Shown: positions 10,715 through 22,500 of the stretch, piece after piece
Numbering within the stretch: position 1 is the first letter of the stretch
Layout: each line of letters begins with the position of its first letter
Origin: Aureobasidium sp. EXF-3400
Lineage: Eukaryota; Ascomycota; Dothideomycetes; Dothideales; Saccotheciaceae
Reading direction: 5' to 3'
DNA length: 24,999 nucleotides
Assembly (NCBI GenBank): GCA_024195585.1
Contig: SWBL01000517.1
Location: forward strand, 1 to 24,999
Position numbers and translations under genes: made by a program
Notes under the pieces: generated by a model
Told to the model about the DNA's origin: nothing
What the model saw: only the letters and a program-made list of their open reading frames with translations
The model's database searches: none

Positions 10715-11205
10715 GCTCTTTCTTTCTGTCACCTACCTTCCATTCATTTAATTAGTTTTTGCTTTTCGTTTGCTTACATTCATTTGATGGGTAGATGGAG
10801 ATGTGCTTGCGGGTTGGAACTGCTGTGCGTTTGGTATGGGAGTGGTATTAGATGACGAGACTTGACGCGACACTCGGAATAAGTTTGTGAGAGCAGGCTC
10901 TGAGATATTGCGATGAGTAGTTCTCTGCTTAGGTGGATTGGGGGAAGTATAGTAAAGGCTGATTAAAGAGGTTTATGCTGTTCATGTCTTGTGGCTACCA
11001 ATCCTGAAGCACGTCTTTTCTTTCTCTCTCTTCCAACACGTCTTCGATCTCCCAATCCATCCGTTTATCTCACTCATGCAGAACATTCCAGTCCTCCCAC
11101 TGACCAACACCAAACCTTTCTCACGCCGAAAACAAAAAAAAAGGCAGAAAAAAGAACAACATTTGTATACAAAAAACACTACCTACTTCCACCATCTAAC
11201 TTCCA
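10715..11205. other. Spacer between the 5S gene and the BPL1 stop; no gene seen
   Basis: This holds the BPL1 3' UTR, read on the minus strand from 11205 downward. It includes A-rich runs near 11130-11180 (T-rich in the BPL1 sense direction). No open frame here resembles a known protein. Confidence 0.5.
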
Positions 11206-13423
11206 TCAAACCTTCCTCTTCAACAATCCCCTAAAGAAATCAAAACTGTTGCTATCACTCTGCAACTCCCATTTGCGTCCTGTAGGTCTATCCTCCCAAC
11301 CTAATTCCTCTGCAACAAGTAAGCCCCAATCACTCGTGATGCCCTTGATTCTTGCTTTCACACCTCCTTCTTGCTCTAAAGTGACGATTTGATCGCTGTG
11401 TAACCAATGTTGATAATAAACATCCAAAAGCGGTGTAAAGCCGGAGTTGCAGAAACGCAAATACAGCGATTGGAATGAGGTGAGTATACTGGCCAAAAGC
11501 TTCTCTGGCGTCATAGGTGCCAAACCAGCAGCTTTACACAAAGCATTCAGCGAAGTGGTAGGTGCAGTGTTAGACACATTAATGCCAATACCACAGATAA
11601 GTGTATAATCACCCCCAGCATAAGAGCTATTCACCAAAATACCTCCAATCTTGACGTAATTCTTTGGATCTTTGAGGTTTGGCGATGTTCCTGCTGAGGG
11701 AGAGAGAGCGTAAATGTCATTAGGCCATTTTAGCTTTATGGGGAGGGCAGAGTATCCGCGGTCGTAGGATTGGATGCCAGAAACAATTGCCAAGGCGCAT
11801 AGGTATTGGATAAACACCACTGGAGCGGAAGCAGAAAGTTGCATGGGATGGCGGAGTACAGTACTGAACATTAGAGACCCAGGAGGTGATACCCACACAT
11901 TGTTGCCACGGCCTCTTCCTGCGACTTGTGTTGTTGCTGTTGCTGTAGTGCCAGTGGGGAGTTTGTCAAGTAGTGTTGGGTTCTTTTCTAGCAGAGTTGA
12001 AGTGGAGGTTACGACTTCGCCGTAGATAAGCACGTTTCCGAAGGTTTCGGAGATGTCGTGGTGGTGACGGGTTTTGTAGGCTGAGAGGTTGGCAAAGTAG
12101 GCGTGGTGGTTGAAGTAGGGGGTTTGTTTTGTGTCGGGGAGGGAGGTGTCGTGAACAAGCAGGGTTTTTGTTAGTTTGTCGTAGTCGACTATGCCTTCTG
12201 TGTCTGGTTTGGCGTCTTGCTGTGAGGTGGATGATGGGTTGCTTGTGGTGATGGGAAGAATATCCTTTACTACCGCAGGAAGTGCATCAGCGACTTTTTG
12301 CAGACTGAGGGTGCTGGTGTTGTCGGATCTCCAAGGTCCACTCTGCTTCTCGAGGCTGAAAGTGTCGTTTTCGCCTTTGATGAGATGTTGACCATCGATT
12401 TCTTTGACGATCTCAGACCATGATGATATAATTTCTGATACTTCGGAAACTTCCAAGGTCGACATGTGCAGGCGAGACAGCGAAGGTACTCCTTGGTCGT
12501 CCTGGCTAGGGGTCAAACCGAGCTTGGCCAGGCATGCCTTCATGAAGTCGACACGTTGCTTGTCATCTGCTGCAAGAGCCTCGACAATCCTTGGGTATGC
12601 AGGGTTATCACCACCCTTGGTCAGGTTGACTGCAGCGAATCTATAGCTGTGTTAGCCTGTGGCTTGCCAGATCTAGCACAAAACTTACTCTGGATGTGGG
12701 CCAGTCAAAACAACAGAGCCTTCGCCTACTTTACGGTACACCACTGCAGCAGCGCCTTCACCAGAGTCGACATGCAGACGCTCGGTGTAGCTGGCAAGCA
12801 CCTGCACACCTTGATCCTTGTACTTTTCAGCATCAACAAAGACACCACCACCATTGTAGTAAGAGCGGAAAGTTGCAGGTACGGCTCCTCCAACAGTAGT
12901 CAAGGCTTCCTTGTTGACGCTTAATTCAGCCGCCCTGGCACCAGCCTCGCTGTGGTAGACGAAGCCAGGGAAAGCAAGACCTCTGCAAACACCAGGATAG
13001 AAGCCAAGTTCTCTATCACCACACACCTCCATACCCTTCTTGCCAGCTTCAAACTCGCAGCGCTTACACGCGTAGTAACCGCCAGCACAAAGACCAAGAT
13101 AAGCACCTCCCTTGTTAACGTAGGCGGAGATTTTACGGTTACCTTCGCCGTTCAGAGTGCGGCAGTAGCCTGCATCTGCTCCACCGGGCATAACGAACAG
13201 AGCGCAAGATACAGTCCATGGCTCCTTGAGAACTGACTCTCCGGTGATGGGAATGACAGCATAGTTTGGACCGAGAAGGCGGCGCAAAGACCAGAGACAG
13301 TGACGGACAGATTCAACCGTAGAGCCATTGCCTGAAATTCAAACATCAGTAAAGCACAAAACAAACACTCAAAGATAAAAGCATACCAGAGTAAACAAGC
13401 ACATTAACCCTTTTGTCAGCCAT
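11206..13423 (-). CDS. BPL1: Biotin--protein ligase (holocarboxylase synthetase)
   Basis: Attaches biotin, through biotinyl-5'-AMP, to a lysine of carboxylases such as acetyl-CoA and pyruvate carboxylase. Exons on the minus strand are 13423..13387, 13331..12689 and 12640..11206, giving 704 residues, close to yeast Bpl1. The N-terminal BPL_N region (about 1-230) is glutamine-amidotransferase-like, with YLGLCAGGYYA (C94 in the nucleophile-elbow position). The ligase domain (about 420-620) carries GEVVTSTSTLL, the ATP/biotin loop GRGRGNNVWVSPPGS (468-482) and KWPNDIYA with the catalytic-type lysine K531. GGILVN and CGIGINVSN follow. A C-terminal BPL_C domain (about 635-704) contains GGVKARIKGITSDWGLL. 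The gene is divergent from COA4, with only 119 bp between the start codons. The product is mainly cytosolic in yeast; no clear mitochondrial presequence is visible here. Confidence 0.97.
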
Positions 13424-13542
13424 AATGGTGTATTTGTGGCAAATACTCGATTCGTGAGTGGCCGAGAATCCTCGCTGTTTCTTGGATGATGATGACCAGC
13501 ACTTTTTGTTCTTTCCGATAATACTCGACAGAAATCTGAAAA
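13424..13542. promoter_or_regulatory. Compact 119-bp divergent promoter of BPL1 and COA4
   Basis: The two start codons face away from each other with just 119 bp between them, so both promoters and 5' leaders share this space. A perfect 17-bp dyad, GTATTTG-TGG-CAAATAC, lies at 13430-13446, ending 6 bases before the BPL1 ATG. It could be a factor-binding site or, in the BPL1 leader, a short hairpin. No CCAAT or TATA box was found. Confidence 0.55.
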
Positions 13543-13998
13543 ATGGCGGCTGAAAGAGATCCCAAGCAAAACAGCGCAAGTGCAGTCGTGGATGACGATG
13601 AGCCAGATGATTGGTAGGTCTTTGCTCTTCTTTGGACTCTTTTTGGTATGACTCGGTTGCTCACCAAATGCCTGTAGGGACAAGCGTATCTTCAGCACTG
13701 GCTGCTCTGGTAAGCGATTGAACGTGTTTCTTAAGTGAAGAACAATTGACTGAGACGAATGACAGTCGAAAACACACGCCTAAACGATTGCTTCTTTGAA
13801 AAGAAGGATTGGAGACAGTGCAAGTCAGAGGTGAGTCGAGCGTTGGGTGGGAAAAGCGTCGGACTTTTGGGGGGCTTCGGTTCTCGGGGATTGATGCCTT
13901 GCAAGCAAATACTGACTACTCGGAAACAGATGGAGGAGTTCAAACAATGCTGGAAGAAGCAAGGCAATGATCAGAGAACTGACCAGAAGAATGTCTAA
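13543..13998 (+). CDS. COA4: COA4-like twin CX9C cytochrome c oxidase assembly factor
   Basis: Small intermembrane-space protein needed for assembly of respiratory complex IV; members are imported through the Mia40 disulfide relay (family knowledge). Exons are 13543..13613, 13678..13709, 13766..13830 and 13930..13998, with introns of 64, 56 and 99 nt, giving 78 residues. An acidic N-terminus (DDDEPDDW) leads into the CHCH fold with cysteines at 33, 43, 53 and 63, that is C-x9-C-x9-C-x9-C. The segments GCSVENTRLNDC, DWRQC and EEFKQCW closely parallel human COA4/CHCHD8. There is no presequence, as expected for a Mia40 substrate. It is divergent from BPL1 and followed, in the same direction, by MGM101. 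Other twin CX9C proteins were considered, but the DWRQC context favours COA4. Confidence 0.88.
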
Positions 13999-14338
13999 AA
14001 GGATTGAGAGATTGGTGCAGGTGTAGCTCGAGCTGGTGATTACACTGCATGAGAGCTTGATGGGCTCGGAGGATGATGAAATGTCACCACCATGGTCTCT
14101 CTACCAAAATACTGAACAACTGTACAATATTCCGTTTCTATCTTCTTGAGCTCCTGTCAATCAACGCGTGCTAGTCGTGTTCTAGGCAACAGTAGTGTAT
14201 GGCCCATATGGACGGTAAGTACCATGATGGTTTCTGTGACGAGGCAAGCAGCTTCCATCTTCTGCGTCGCCACGCCATTTGCTTGACCATCCTTCTGCCT
14301 GAAATCTTCACGCGCAACAATCAAAACCACATTCCAAA
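13999..14338. promoter_or_regulatory. Spacer with the COA4 3' end and MGM101 promoter
   Basis: A 340-bp gap in which the COA4 3' UTR and MGM101 promoter must lie. ACGCGT occurs at 14164-14169, about 170 bp upstream of the MGM101 ATG; it is an MCB-type hexamer, but a single copy proves little. No open frame of interest was seen. Confidence 0.35.
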
Positions 14339-15263
14339 ATGCGCACCACACTCGCTCGTGAGGTCGTAACGGGCCTCGAGTCTGCCGTCAGGTCTTCGCA
14401 GCGCAACATCATCCGCACACGCTCATCGCATCTCGCGCCATCGACCTACAGAAGCTTCAACTCGCAGACTCGCCGCTACGATGGAAACACACCGGCTACT
14501 GCAAACACAGCTGCTCCTCGCGCCCCTGTACCTCAATCGTCATACACACCCAAGCCCGCCGCCGCTGCTCCAGCTCCCGCCGCACCAAGCGAGCCCATGC
14601 GTTCGCTCACCGATGGCCTGAGTGATCCCCCACCAACCCTTGACGAGGGCGAGAAGCAAGTCGACTGGAGCCGCTCTTTCCACGGAATCTCGTCGACGCC
14701 CTTCAGCTCCGAGGCTGCTGCCATTCTTACACAAGACATCGACTTTGACGACATTGAGATCAAGCCCGACGGAATCATCTACCTGCCTGAGATCAAGTAC
14801 AGAAGGATTTTGAACAAGGCTTTCGGCCCTGGAGGCTGGGGTCTTGTGCCCCGTGGCGAGACCATCGTAACTGGCAAGCTGGTCACCAGAGAATATGCTC
14901 TTGTTGCTGGAGGACAGTGAGTTTTGTTCCTTTCAACTGTGGTAACTTTGCGCTAACATTCCTGCTAGACTTGTCTCGATAGCTCGTGGTGAGCAACAAT
15001 ACTTTGACCCCGATGGCATTCCTACTGCAACCGAGGGCTGCAAGTCCAACGCTCTTATGCGCTGCTGCAAGGATCTGGGTATTGCTTCAGAACTTTGGGA
15101 CCCGCGATTCATTCGCAAATATATGAAAGAGATGGCCAAGGAGATGATTGTCGAGCATGTCATGACAAAGAAGAGGAGAAAGCACTTTATGAGAAAGGAT
15201 GACGAGTTGAAGTATCCTTTCAAGGAGGTGATTATCCCTGGTCAGACTCCTGCTAGAAAGTAG
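14339..15263 (+). CDS. MGM101: Mitochondrial genome maintenance protein MGM101
   Basis: Rad52-related single-stranded DNA-binding and annealing protein of the mitochondrial nucleoid, needed for mtDNA repair and inheritance (known from yeast). Exons are 14339..14916 and 14969..15263, with one 52-nt intron, giving 290 residues against 269 in yeast. An Arg/Ser-rich, acid-free presequence lies at about 1-47. It is followed by a disordered Ala/Pro linker (about 52-88), then the conserved core (about 108-290): [67 protein letters not shown], then [20 protein letters not shown] and a basic C-terminus with [16 protein letters not shown] at 15324-15329 is a candidate polyadenylation signal. It is convergent with COX20. 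Confidence 0.96.
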
Positions 15264-15448
15264 GAGGGCTGTGTTTAGATAGTTGGAGAAAGTCATTCTG
15301 GCCGAGTTGTACGATATTATAGAAATAAACCATGATGGTGCAAGCAAGTTTATCCAAAGTGATTTGTACAGAGTATGATACATGGCTAAAATTACAGTTC
15401 ATATGCTCGTCTCGAGAAGCGTGTCTCGAGTATGTGGAAGATGATTGT

Positions 15449-16104
15449 CTACCAGAGCTTCCACGAAGAAGACTTTGGCTCAGCAGAAGCACCTGGCGTG
15501 ACATTGCCAGAGTTCAGTTCTGCAAACTTCTGGGCATCCTCCTGCTCCTTTTTCTGACGGCGCAACTCCCTCGCTCTCTCCAGACGGGCTTCTTTTTGCT
15601 TGCGCTCAACTTGCTTGCGATCGATAATCTCCATAGCGCGTGTCATGCCTTCTTTCTCGGCCATACGCTTGTACTGGCAGTACTGGTACATGCCCGCGGA
15701 TCCAATGACGAAAGTGCCGACTGCCCAGTTGGCTGCAGATTGAACGGGTGCTAGAATAATAATTAGCGACGGCGATTGACATTTGTGCGAGGGTTCATCC
15801 ACATACCCCTCCAAATAGCCCTCGAACTTCCTACGACAAAGCCAGCGGTGATTCCAGTGAGCAACGAGTCTCGCACACAAGGCTTCTTTGGCAAAGCGGC
15901 AAAATCCTCAATCTTAATGCTCTGAACGGCGTCGGTGATGGTGACATCGGCAGCTGAGCCACCGGCGGTATGCTGTGAAGCGGCGGCGGCGTAGACATTC
16001 GCATTCTCAGGTTTGACGGAGTGAGTGCGCTCAGCGCCTTTCCATTGGTCGCCAGTAAAGGCCTTTTCCGGGCTTGCGGGTTGCCGTGTTGGATCTTCTG
16101 ACAT
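15449..16104 (-). CDS. COX20: Cytochrome c oxidase assembly protein COX20
   Basis: Inner-membrane chaperone that stabilises newly made Cox2 during complex IV assembly. Exons on the minus strand are 16104..15807 and 15750..15449, with a 57-nt intron (15751..15806) inside an Ala codon, giving 199 residues. The N-terminal half (1-70) is poorly conserved. The signature LPKKPCVRDSLLTGITAGF parallels the PCARDSILYG of human COX20. Two membrane spans are seen, about 80-98 and 106-126 (the second NWAVGTFVIGSAGMYQYCQY). They are followed by a highly charged, probably coiled-coil tail (about 127-175, rich in RKQKEARLERARELRRQKKE). The start MSEDPTRQ at 16104 is preferred. An in-frame ATG at 16176 would add 24 residues, partly hydrophobic. 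The tail ends convergently with MGM101, 185 bp away, and the start is divergent from POL2. Confidence 0.92.
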
Positions 16105-16535
16105 GATTGTGTGTGTGTATAAGAGAAACAGAGTGATCAGTTCGAGAGTGGATTGTTCAAAAGTCGATGAACTCATGCGGCAAAGACGAAGGGCCAGACC
16201 CTGACCCTAGCGCGGGCCGAGATCCGAGATGCAGTGTCAGCCCTAATCTTAAAGATGTCTTCGCGTGGTGCATCGCGTGTTCGTGTGTCGAGCGCGAAGG
16301 GGGCTTCGTTTACCGCTGTCCGTTGTTTTTGTATGTCGTCAATCTACATGCCCATTCTCCTATACCAATACTGCTGCAAGCTTGAAGACTTGTGTTTTTT
16401 CTTCTGAGAGGGCGTATTATACCGATACCGTCACAGGCCCTACGACTTATGCTTTTCTATTCTACAAGGACATAACCGACATTCTTTACCACACATTGAC
16501 ATTAATCCGAGAATCACAACACACATCCACCCACC
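16105..16535. promoter_or_regulatory. Divergent promoter of COX20 and POL2
   Basis: A 431-bp gap. TCGCGT occurs at 16261-16266 and 16273-16278 (ACGCGA on the minus strand), 12 bp apart and about 260 bp upstream of the POL2 ATG. ACGCG is the core of the MCB element that drives POL2 and other replication genes at G1/S in yeast, so this pair is a reasonable MBF candidate. No CCAAT or TATA box was identified. Confidence 0.45.
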
Positions 16536-19500
16536 ATGGCGCGACAGAACGGCCAGAACTTTCGCCGCATGGGCAAGAATGGCAACGCCTCGTACAGTTC
16601 ACGGAAGATGAAGACAGCAGACATCTCTACACTACGAGGCTCCGAACAAACGTCACAGAATGAGAAACTCGAGAACACACGGCTGGCTCACAAGATCGAC
16701 GAGTCCATGGGCTTTGAACGCTTCGAGGCCGGCAAGAAAAGAGAAGGATGGCTTATCAATATGCACAGCACCACCATTGAAGACTCCAAGAACCAGGGAG
16801 GTCGCGCCGGCGTCGACTTTTACTTTCTACAGGACGATGGAGTCACTTTCAAAGCCACCCTTCAATACGACCCGTATTTTCTCATTGCTGTCAAGAGAGG
16901 CAAAGAAGCGGAAGTCGATGAGTGGTGCAAGAGGTCCTTCGAGGGCATGGTCAAGACGGTTCAGAGGGTAGACAAGGAAGATTTGTCAATGCCGAACCAT
17001 TTGCTCGGACACCGACGAACGTTCCTCAAACTCACATTCGCCAATGTCGATCACCTACTACAAGTCAGAAGAGGCATCTCGCCCATCGCCGAGAAGAACA
17101 AGAGCAAGATGAATGCCATGGACACATACGCCGAGGTCGCAACTGCAAATGCCGGCATAGATTTGTTCGATGACGACTTCGAGCAGGCCAATAAAGCCAG
17201 CGTATTTGACGCCAGCGACTTCATCGTCGACATCAGAGAATACGACGTACCATACCACGTACGAGTAGCCATCGACAAGGACATCCGAATAGGAAAATGG
17301 TACACTGTCGACGCGAAACACGGTCACATCACCTTGACATGTGTTGAAGAGAGGCTACAACGTGCAGACCCTGTCATTCTGGCTTTTGATATCGAGACTT
17401 GCAAAGCACCGCTCAAATTCCCTGATGCTGCTGTCGATCAAATCATGATGATTTCATACATGATTGACGGCCAAGGTTTCCTCATCACAAATCGAGAAAT
17501 TGTCTCTGAGGATATTGCCGATTTTGAATATACACCTAAGCCCGAGTATGAAGGTCCTTTTCTGATCTTCAATGAGCCTGACGAGAGAGCTCTACTGGAA
17601 CGTTTTTTCGACTGCATCAAAGAGGCTCGTCCGACAATCATTGTTACATACAACGGTGACTTTTTCGATTGGCCGTATGTCGAAGCCAGAGCTAGTATCC
17701 AAGGCATTGACATGTACCAAGAAATCGGATTCCGCAAGAACAGCGAGGACATCTACCAGTCGAATTACTGCGCGCATATGGATGCCTTTGCCTGGGTCAA
17801 CCGTGACAGTTACTTGCCTCAGGGCAGTAGAGGTCTAAAAGCTGTTACTGTGGCTAAGCTTGGCTACGACCCCGATGAACTGGATCCGGAACTCATGACA
17901 CCTTACGCCCAGGAACGACCGCAGACTCTGGCCGAGTACTCTGTTTCAGATGCCGTGGCGACATACTACCTCTACATGAAATACGTGCATCCTTTCATCT
18001 TCTCGCTATGTACCATTATTCCACTTGGCCCTGATGATGTGTTGCGAAAAGGTACTGGTACGCTTTGTGAGATGTTGCTCATGGTCCAGGCCTACCAGAA
18101 GGAGATTGTCCTACCCAACAAGCATCAAGCGCCCCGAGAAGCTTTCTGGGAAGGCCATCTGCTCGAGTCAGAAACCTATGTCGGCGGTCACGTCGAGAGT
18201 ATTGAATGTGGTGTCTTCCGCGCAGACATTCCGTGTAATTTTGCCGTTGACCCAGCTGCAATCGATGAACTGATCAAGGAGCTTGACAACGCACTCAAAT
18301 TCAGTATTACAGTAGAAGAGAAGAAGTCATTAGACGATATCGAGAACTACGAAGAGGTCAAAGCACAGATTCTGGAAAAGTTGATCCAGCTCAAGGAGAC
18401 ACCAAATCGCAAGGAGAAGCCTCTGATCTACCATTTGGATGTCGCATCTATGTACCCCAACATTATGACAACAAATCGTCTGCAACCGGATTCTATGATC
18501 GAAGAAGCAGATTGCGCTGCTTGCGATTTCAACAGACCTGGAAAGACTTGCGATCGAAGGTTACCCTGGTCATGGAGAGGTGAATACTTGCCTGCAAAAC
18601 GTGACGAGTACAACATGATTCGTCACGCTTTGGAGAGCGAAAAGTTCCCAGGGAAACATGCAAACAGCCTGGCTCGAAGCTTCCAAGAATTATCATTAGA
18701 CGAACAATCTGTGCTGGTCAAGAAGCGACTACAGGATTACAGCAAGAAGATCTACCACAAGATTCACGAAGCCAAGACCATTGAGAAGGAAGCCATCATT
18801 TGTCAACGAGAGAATCCTTTCTATGTCGACACTGTCAAGGACTTCCGTGACAGAAGATACGACTTCAAGGGCAAGCAGAAGGTGTGGAAAGGCAAGACTG
18901 AAGATCTGAAGAAGGCTGGTGCCTCGGCAGCTGAGGTCGACGATGCGAAGAAGATGATCATCTTGTTCGACTCTCTTCAACTTGCCCATAAGGTCATCCT
19001 GAACAGTTTCTACGGTTATGTCATGAGAAAAGGTTCTCGTTGGTATTCCATGGAGATGGCTGGTGTTACATGTTTGACTGGCGCTCGCATCATCCAAATG
19101 GCACGTCAGCTGGTCGAACGCATTGGAAGACCCCTCGAACTCGACACCGACGGTATCTGGTGTATTCTTCCTGCGACATTCCCTGAGAACTTCGCATTCA
19201 AGATGAAGAATGGCAAGAAGATTGCCATGTCATATCCTTGTGTCATGTTGAATCATCGCGTTCACGATGGCTTCACCAACCACCAATACCAAGAATTGGT
19301 GGATCCTCAGACTTTCCGCTACGAGACACATAGCGACAACACTATCTTCTTCGAAGTCGACGGTCCGTACAGAGCCATGATTTTGCCTACTTCCAAGGAA
19401 GAAGACAAGAATTTGAAGAAGCGTTATGCTGTTTTCAACCACGATGGTACTCTTGCTGAACTCAAAGGATTTGAGGTCAAGCGTCGTGGTGAGCTCAAGC

Positions 19501-22500
19501 TGATCAAGATCTTCCAAACGCAAATCTTCAAGTTCTTCCTTGAGGGCACTACGCTCGAGGAGACATATGGAGCAGTTGCAAAAGTCGCAAACAGATGGCT
19601 GGACGTATTGGACTCACGTGGTTCGACTCTGGCTGACGAGGAACTTATTGACCTCATTTGTGAGAACAAGAGTATGGCCAAGACGCTTGAAGAGTACGGC
19701 ACGCAAAAATCGACTGCCATCACCACTGCAAAGCGTCTTGCCGAATTCTTGGGCGAGCAAATGGTAAAGGATAAAGGTCTCAACTGCAAGTACATTATCT
19801 CGTCACGACCCAGGAACTCTCCCGTTACTGAACGTGCCATCCCGGTCGCCATCTTCTCAGCTGAAGAATCAGTCAAGAAGCATTTCCTTAGAAAGTGGAT
19901 GAAGGATGACCCGGGTGACATGGATCCTCGTACTGTCATTGACTGGAACTACTACCTTGAACGTCTGGGTTCGGTTATCCAGAAGCTCATTACTATCCCT
20001 GCCGCTCTGCAAAAGATTCGTAACCCTGTTCCTCGTGTTGCTCATCCTGATTGGCTCGAGCGCAGAATCAGAATCAAGGACGATGTCTTCAAGCAGAAAA
20101 AGATGACGGATATGTTCCAGAAGAAACCGCTGGAAGCTGCCGATATCAATTCAGTCAATGGAAGAATCGTCGGTGACCTTGAGGACTTTGGTTCGTCGTC
20201 GTTGACTGTGCCGAAACGGGCCATGGTTTCTCGAGTCGCGTCATCTCAGAAGAGAAAGGTTGCTGATGTCGAACCTGTTGTGCCTGTCAACCCTTATGAC
20301 AGCCTTCCACCGAATATGCCTTCCATCACTGAAGACTATGAGGGCTGGCTCCAGTATCAGAAGAAGAAGTGGAAGATCCAGAAGCAAGCTCGTAAGAGAA
20401 GACGCCAGCTCTTTGGTGAGAAGAGAGTTGACAATACCGATGCCATTGGTAACATGTTCCGCAACCAAAGTGAGTTGATGTACAACTCGACCTGGCAGAT
20501 CTTGCAGCTCTGCGAAGGAGAGACCCCGGGTGAAGTCAAGGCTTTCGTCTTGATTGACCAGAAAGTACATCAACTCAAGGTTGTTGTGCCGCGTCAAGTT
20601 TTCCTCAACCTCAAGGGAGATGATCTGCCTGATGTGTCTGTGGATGGCGTACAAGCTGAGAAAGTGGTCAATTACACTCTGCCGAACGGTCATCCCTCAG
20701 TACATCTGTTTAAGCTCAGCATGCCTGAACACGTCTACATCAAGGATGCGGATAAGCTTGCAGCACTCTTCAACCACCCCAGTGTTGAAGGAGTATACGA
20801 GACGCAAGTGCCATTGGACATCAGAGCAGTTCTGGAGCTTGGCAGCACTTGTACCTTTGATGAGAAGCAGGCAGGTGTTCTGGGTAGAGGTATGACACAT
20901 GGTTTCGACTTGTCAGCACTGCACTACGTGCCTCCCAAACAACCTTATCTGTCTTCTGCTCCGATGAGCTACCTCTATCTCTACCACGTTATCGCTGGAG
21001 AGCGTCAGATCTTCGCCTTGTTCTGCTCGTCGAAGAAGGAAGCTCAAATCGTTGTCCTCAACAGATCTCGTGCTGACCAAGGCATGCCGAATGTCGACCG
21101 CATCTACCAAGACATGTTCGCCAAGAAACTGGAAGAAAGCAATGGCGAGCAATGGCAAGATGTCTTCGAGTATCAAGAAGGCATTCACTTCAAGACTGTC
21201 AATGTTACCACCAAGAAGAGGGCATTGCAAGAAATTGGTGATGCCATCAAGAAGATTCAGAAAGAGGAGACCAACCCTTTGATGGTTGTGATCCAATCTC
21301 AACAGCCTCGTCTGCTCAGACATGATCTGCCGATTCTACAAGATCTGCCCATGCTTCCTCTAAAGTCTGACGAAGATGACAAGAGATTGCCTCCGCTGGG
21401 TTGGCAGTCATTCGTCGCCAAGAGATTAGTTGGCCACTACCTCGACCTCGGATCATGGATAACACACTTGATCGAACTAAGTCGCTACGGCAATGTTCCT
21501 CTTTGCAATCTCGAAAAAGACGATCCTCGCTTCCTGATCGACATCTCGTATGCGAGAAGATTGCAAAAGGAAAAAGTGGTGCTGTGGTGGTCAGCCAATC
21601 CACGTCCCGACCATGCTGGCTACGAAAAAGATGACATTCTTGCTGCCATGGAAGTCGTGGATATGCCTTCGGTCAACAATCCTGGAACTTACTCTTCGGT
21701 GTGCATTGACCTTAGTGTCAAGAACCTTGCCATCAACACAATCTTGTGTTCTGCAGTGCTCAATGATGCTGAAGGCAGTGATTCGATGGGTTTGTCTGTG
21801 CCTCCGCCCAACGAAGAAGGCATCGAAGATATCTCTCACGTCGTATCTGGCGAAAACACTTTCGCACAAGCCGGCATCATGGCGTTGCGAGAAATGGTCA
21901 GAGCATGGTGGGAAGAAGCCTGTCGCGGTGGCGGTATGGCAGATGTCATGGTCCAACACCTCGTCCGCTGGATCGAAAACCCAGGCTCTTTCCTCTACGA
22001 CAAATCCCTGCACTACTATGTTCAAATGATGTCGAGGAAAGCTTTACAGCAATTGATGTCTGAATTCCGCCGCGTGGGGTCGCATGTGGTGTATGCCAGT
22101 GCCAACAGACTGCTTCTCCAAACCACCAAAGCTGAAGTTGGCAATGCGTATGCTTACAGTCAGTATATCCTCAAAACCGTCAATGCCAAGCCATCCTTCA
22201 ATTTCTTGGACCTTAGTATCACTGAATACTGGGATTACTTGATTTGGTATGATGAATTCAACTATGGCGGTAAGGGATGTGCAGAAGTCGTGGAGCAGGA
22301 AAATCAAACCCTGAATACCATTATGGAATGGCAGATTGGCACTTTCCTGCCTAAGATTTTGCAACCGATGTTCAATGATTGGGTGGTTGAGTATATTGAC
22401 CTTATGCACAATCGCAAGAGACCTGTGGGAGCAGGGGGCACCGCACCACGACCTACTCAATTACCCATCCATGCTTCTATCTTTGCTTCAGAGAAAGAAG

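Noticed and set aside
16105..16176. Upstream ATG that would extend COX20 by 24 residues
   Set aside because: The extra residues are hydrophobic and unlike COX20 N-termini. MSEDPTRQ at 16104 gives a normal soluble N-terminus. It is kept as an alternative only.
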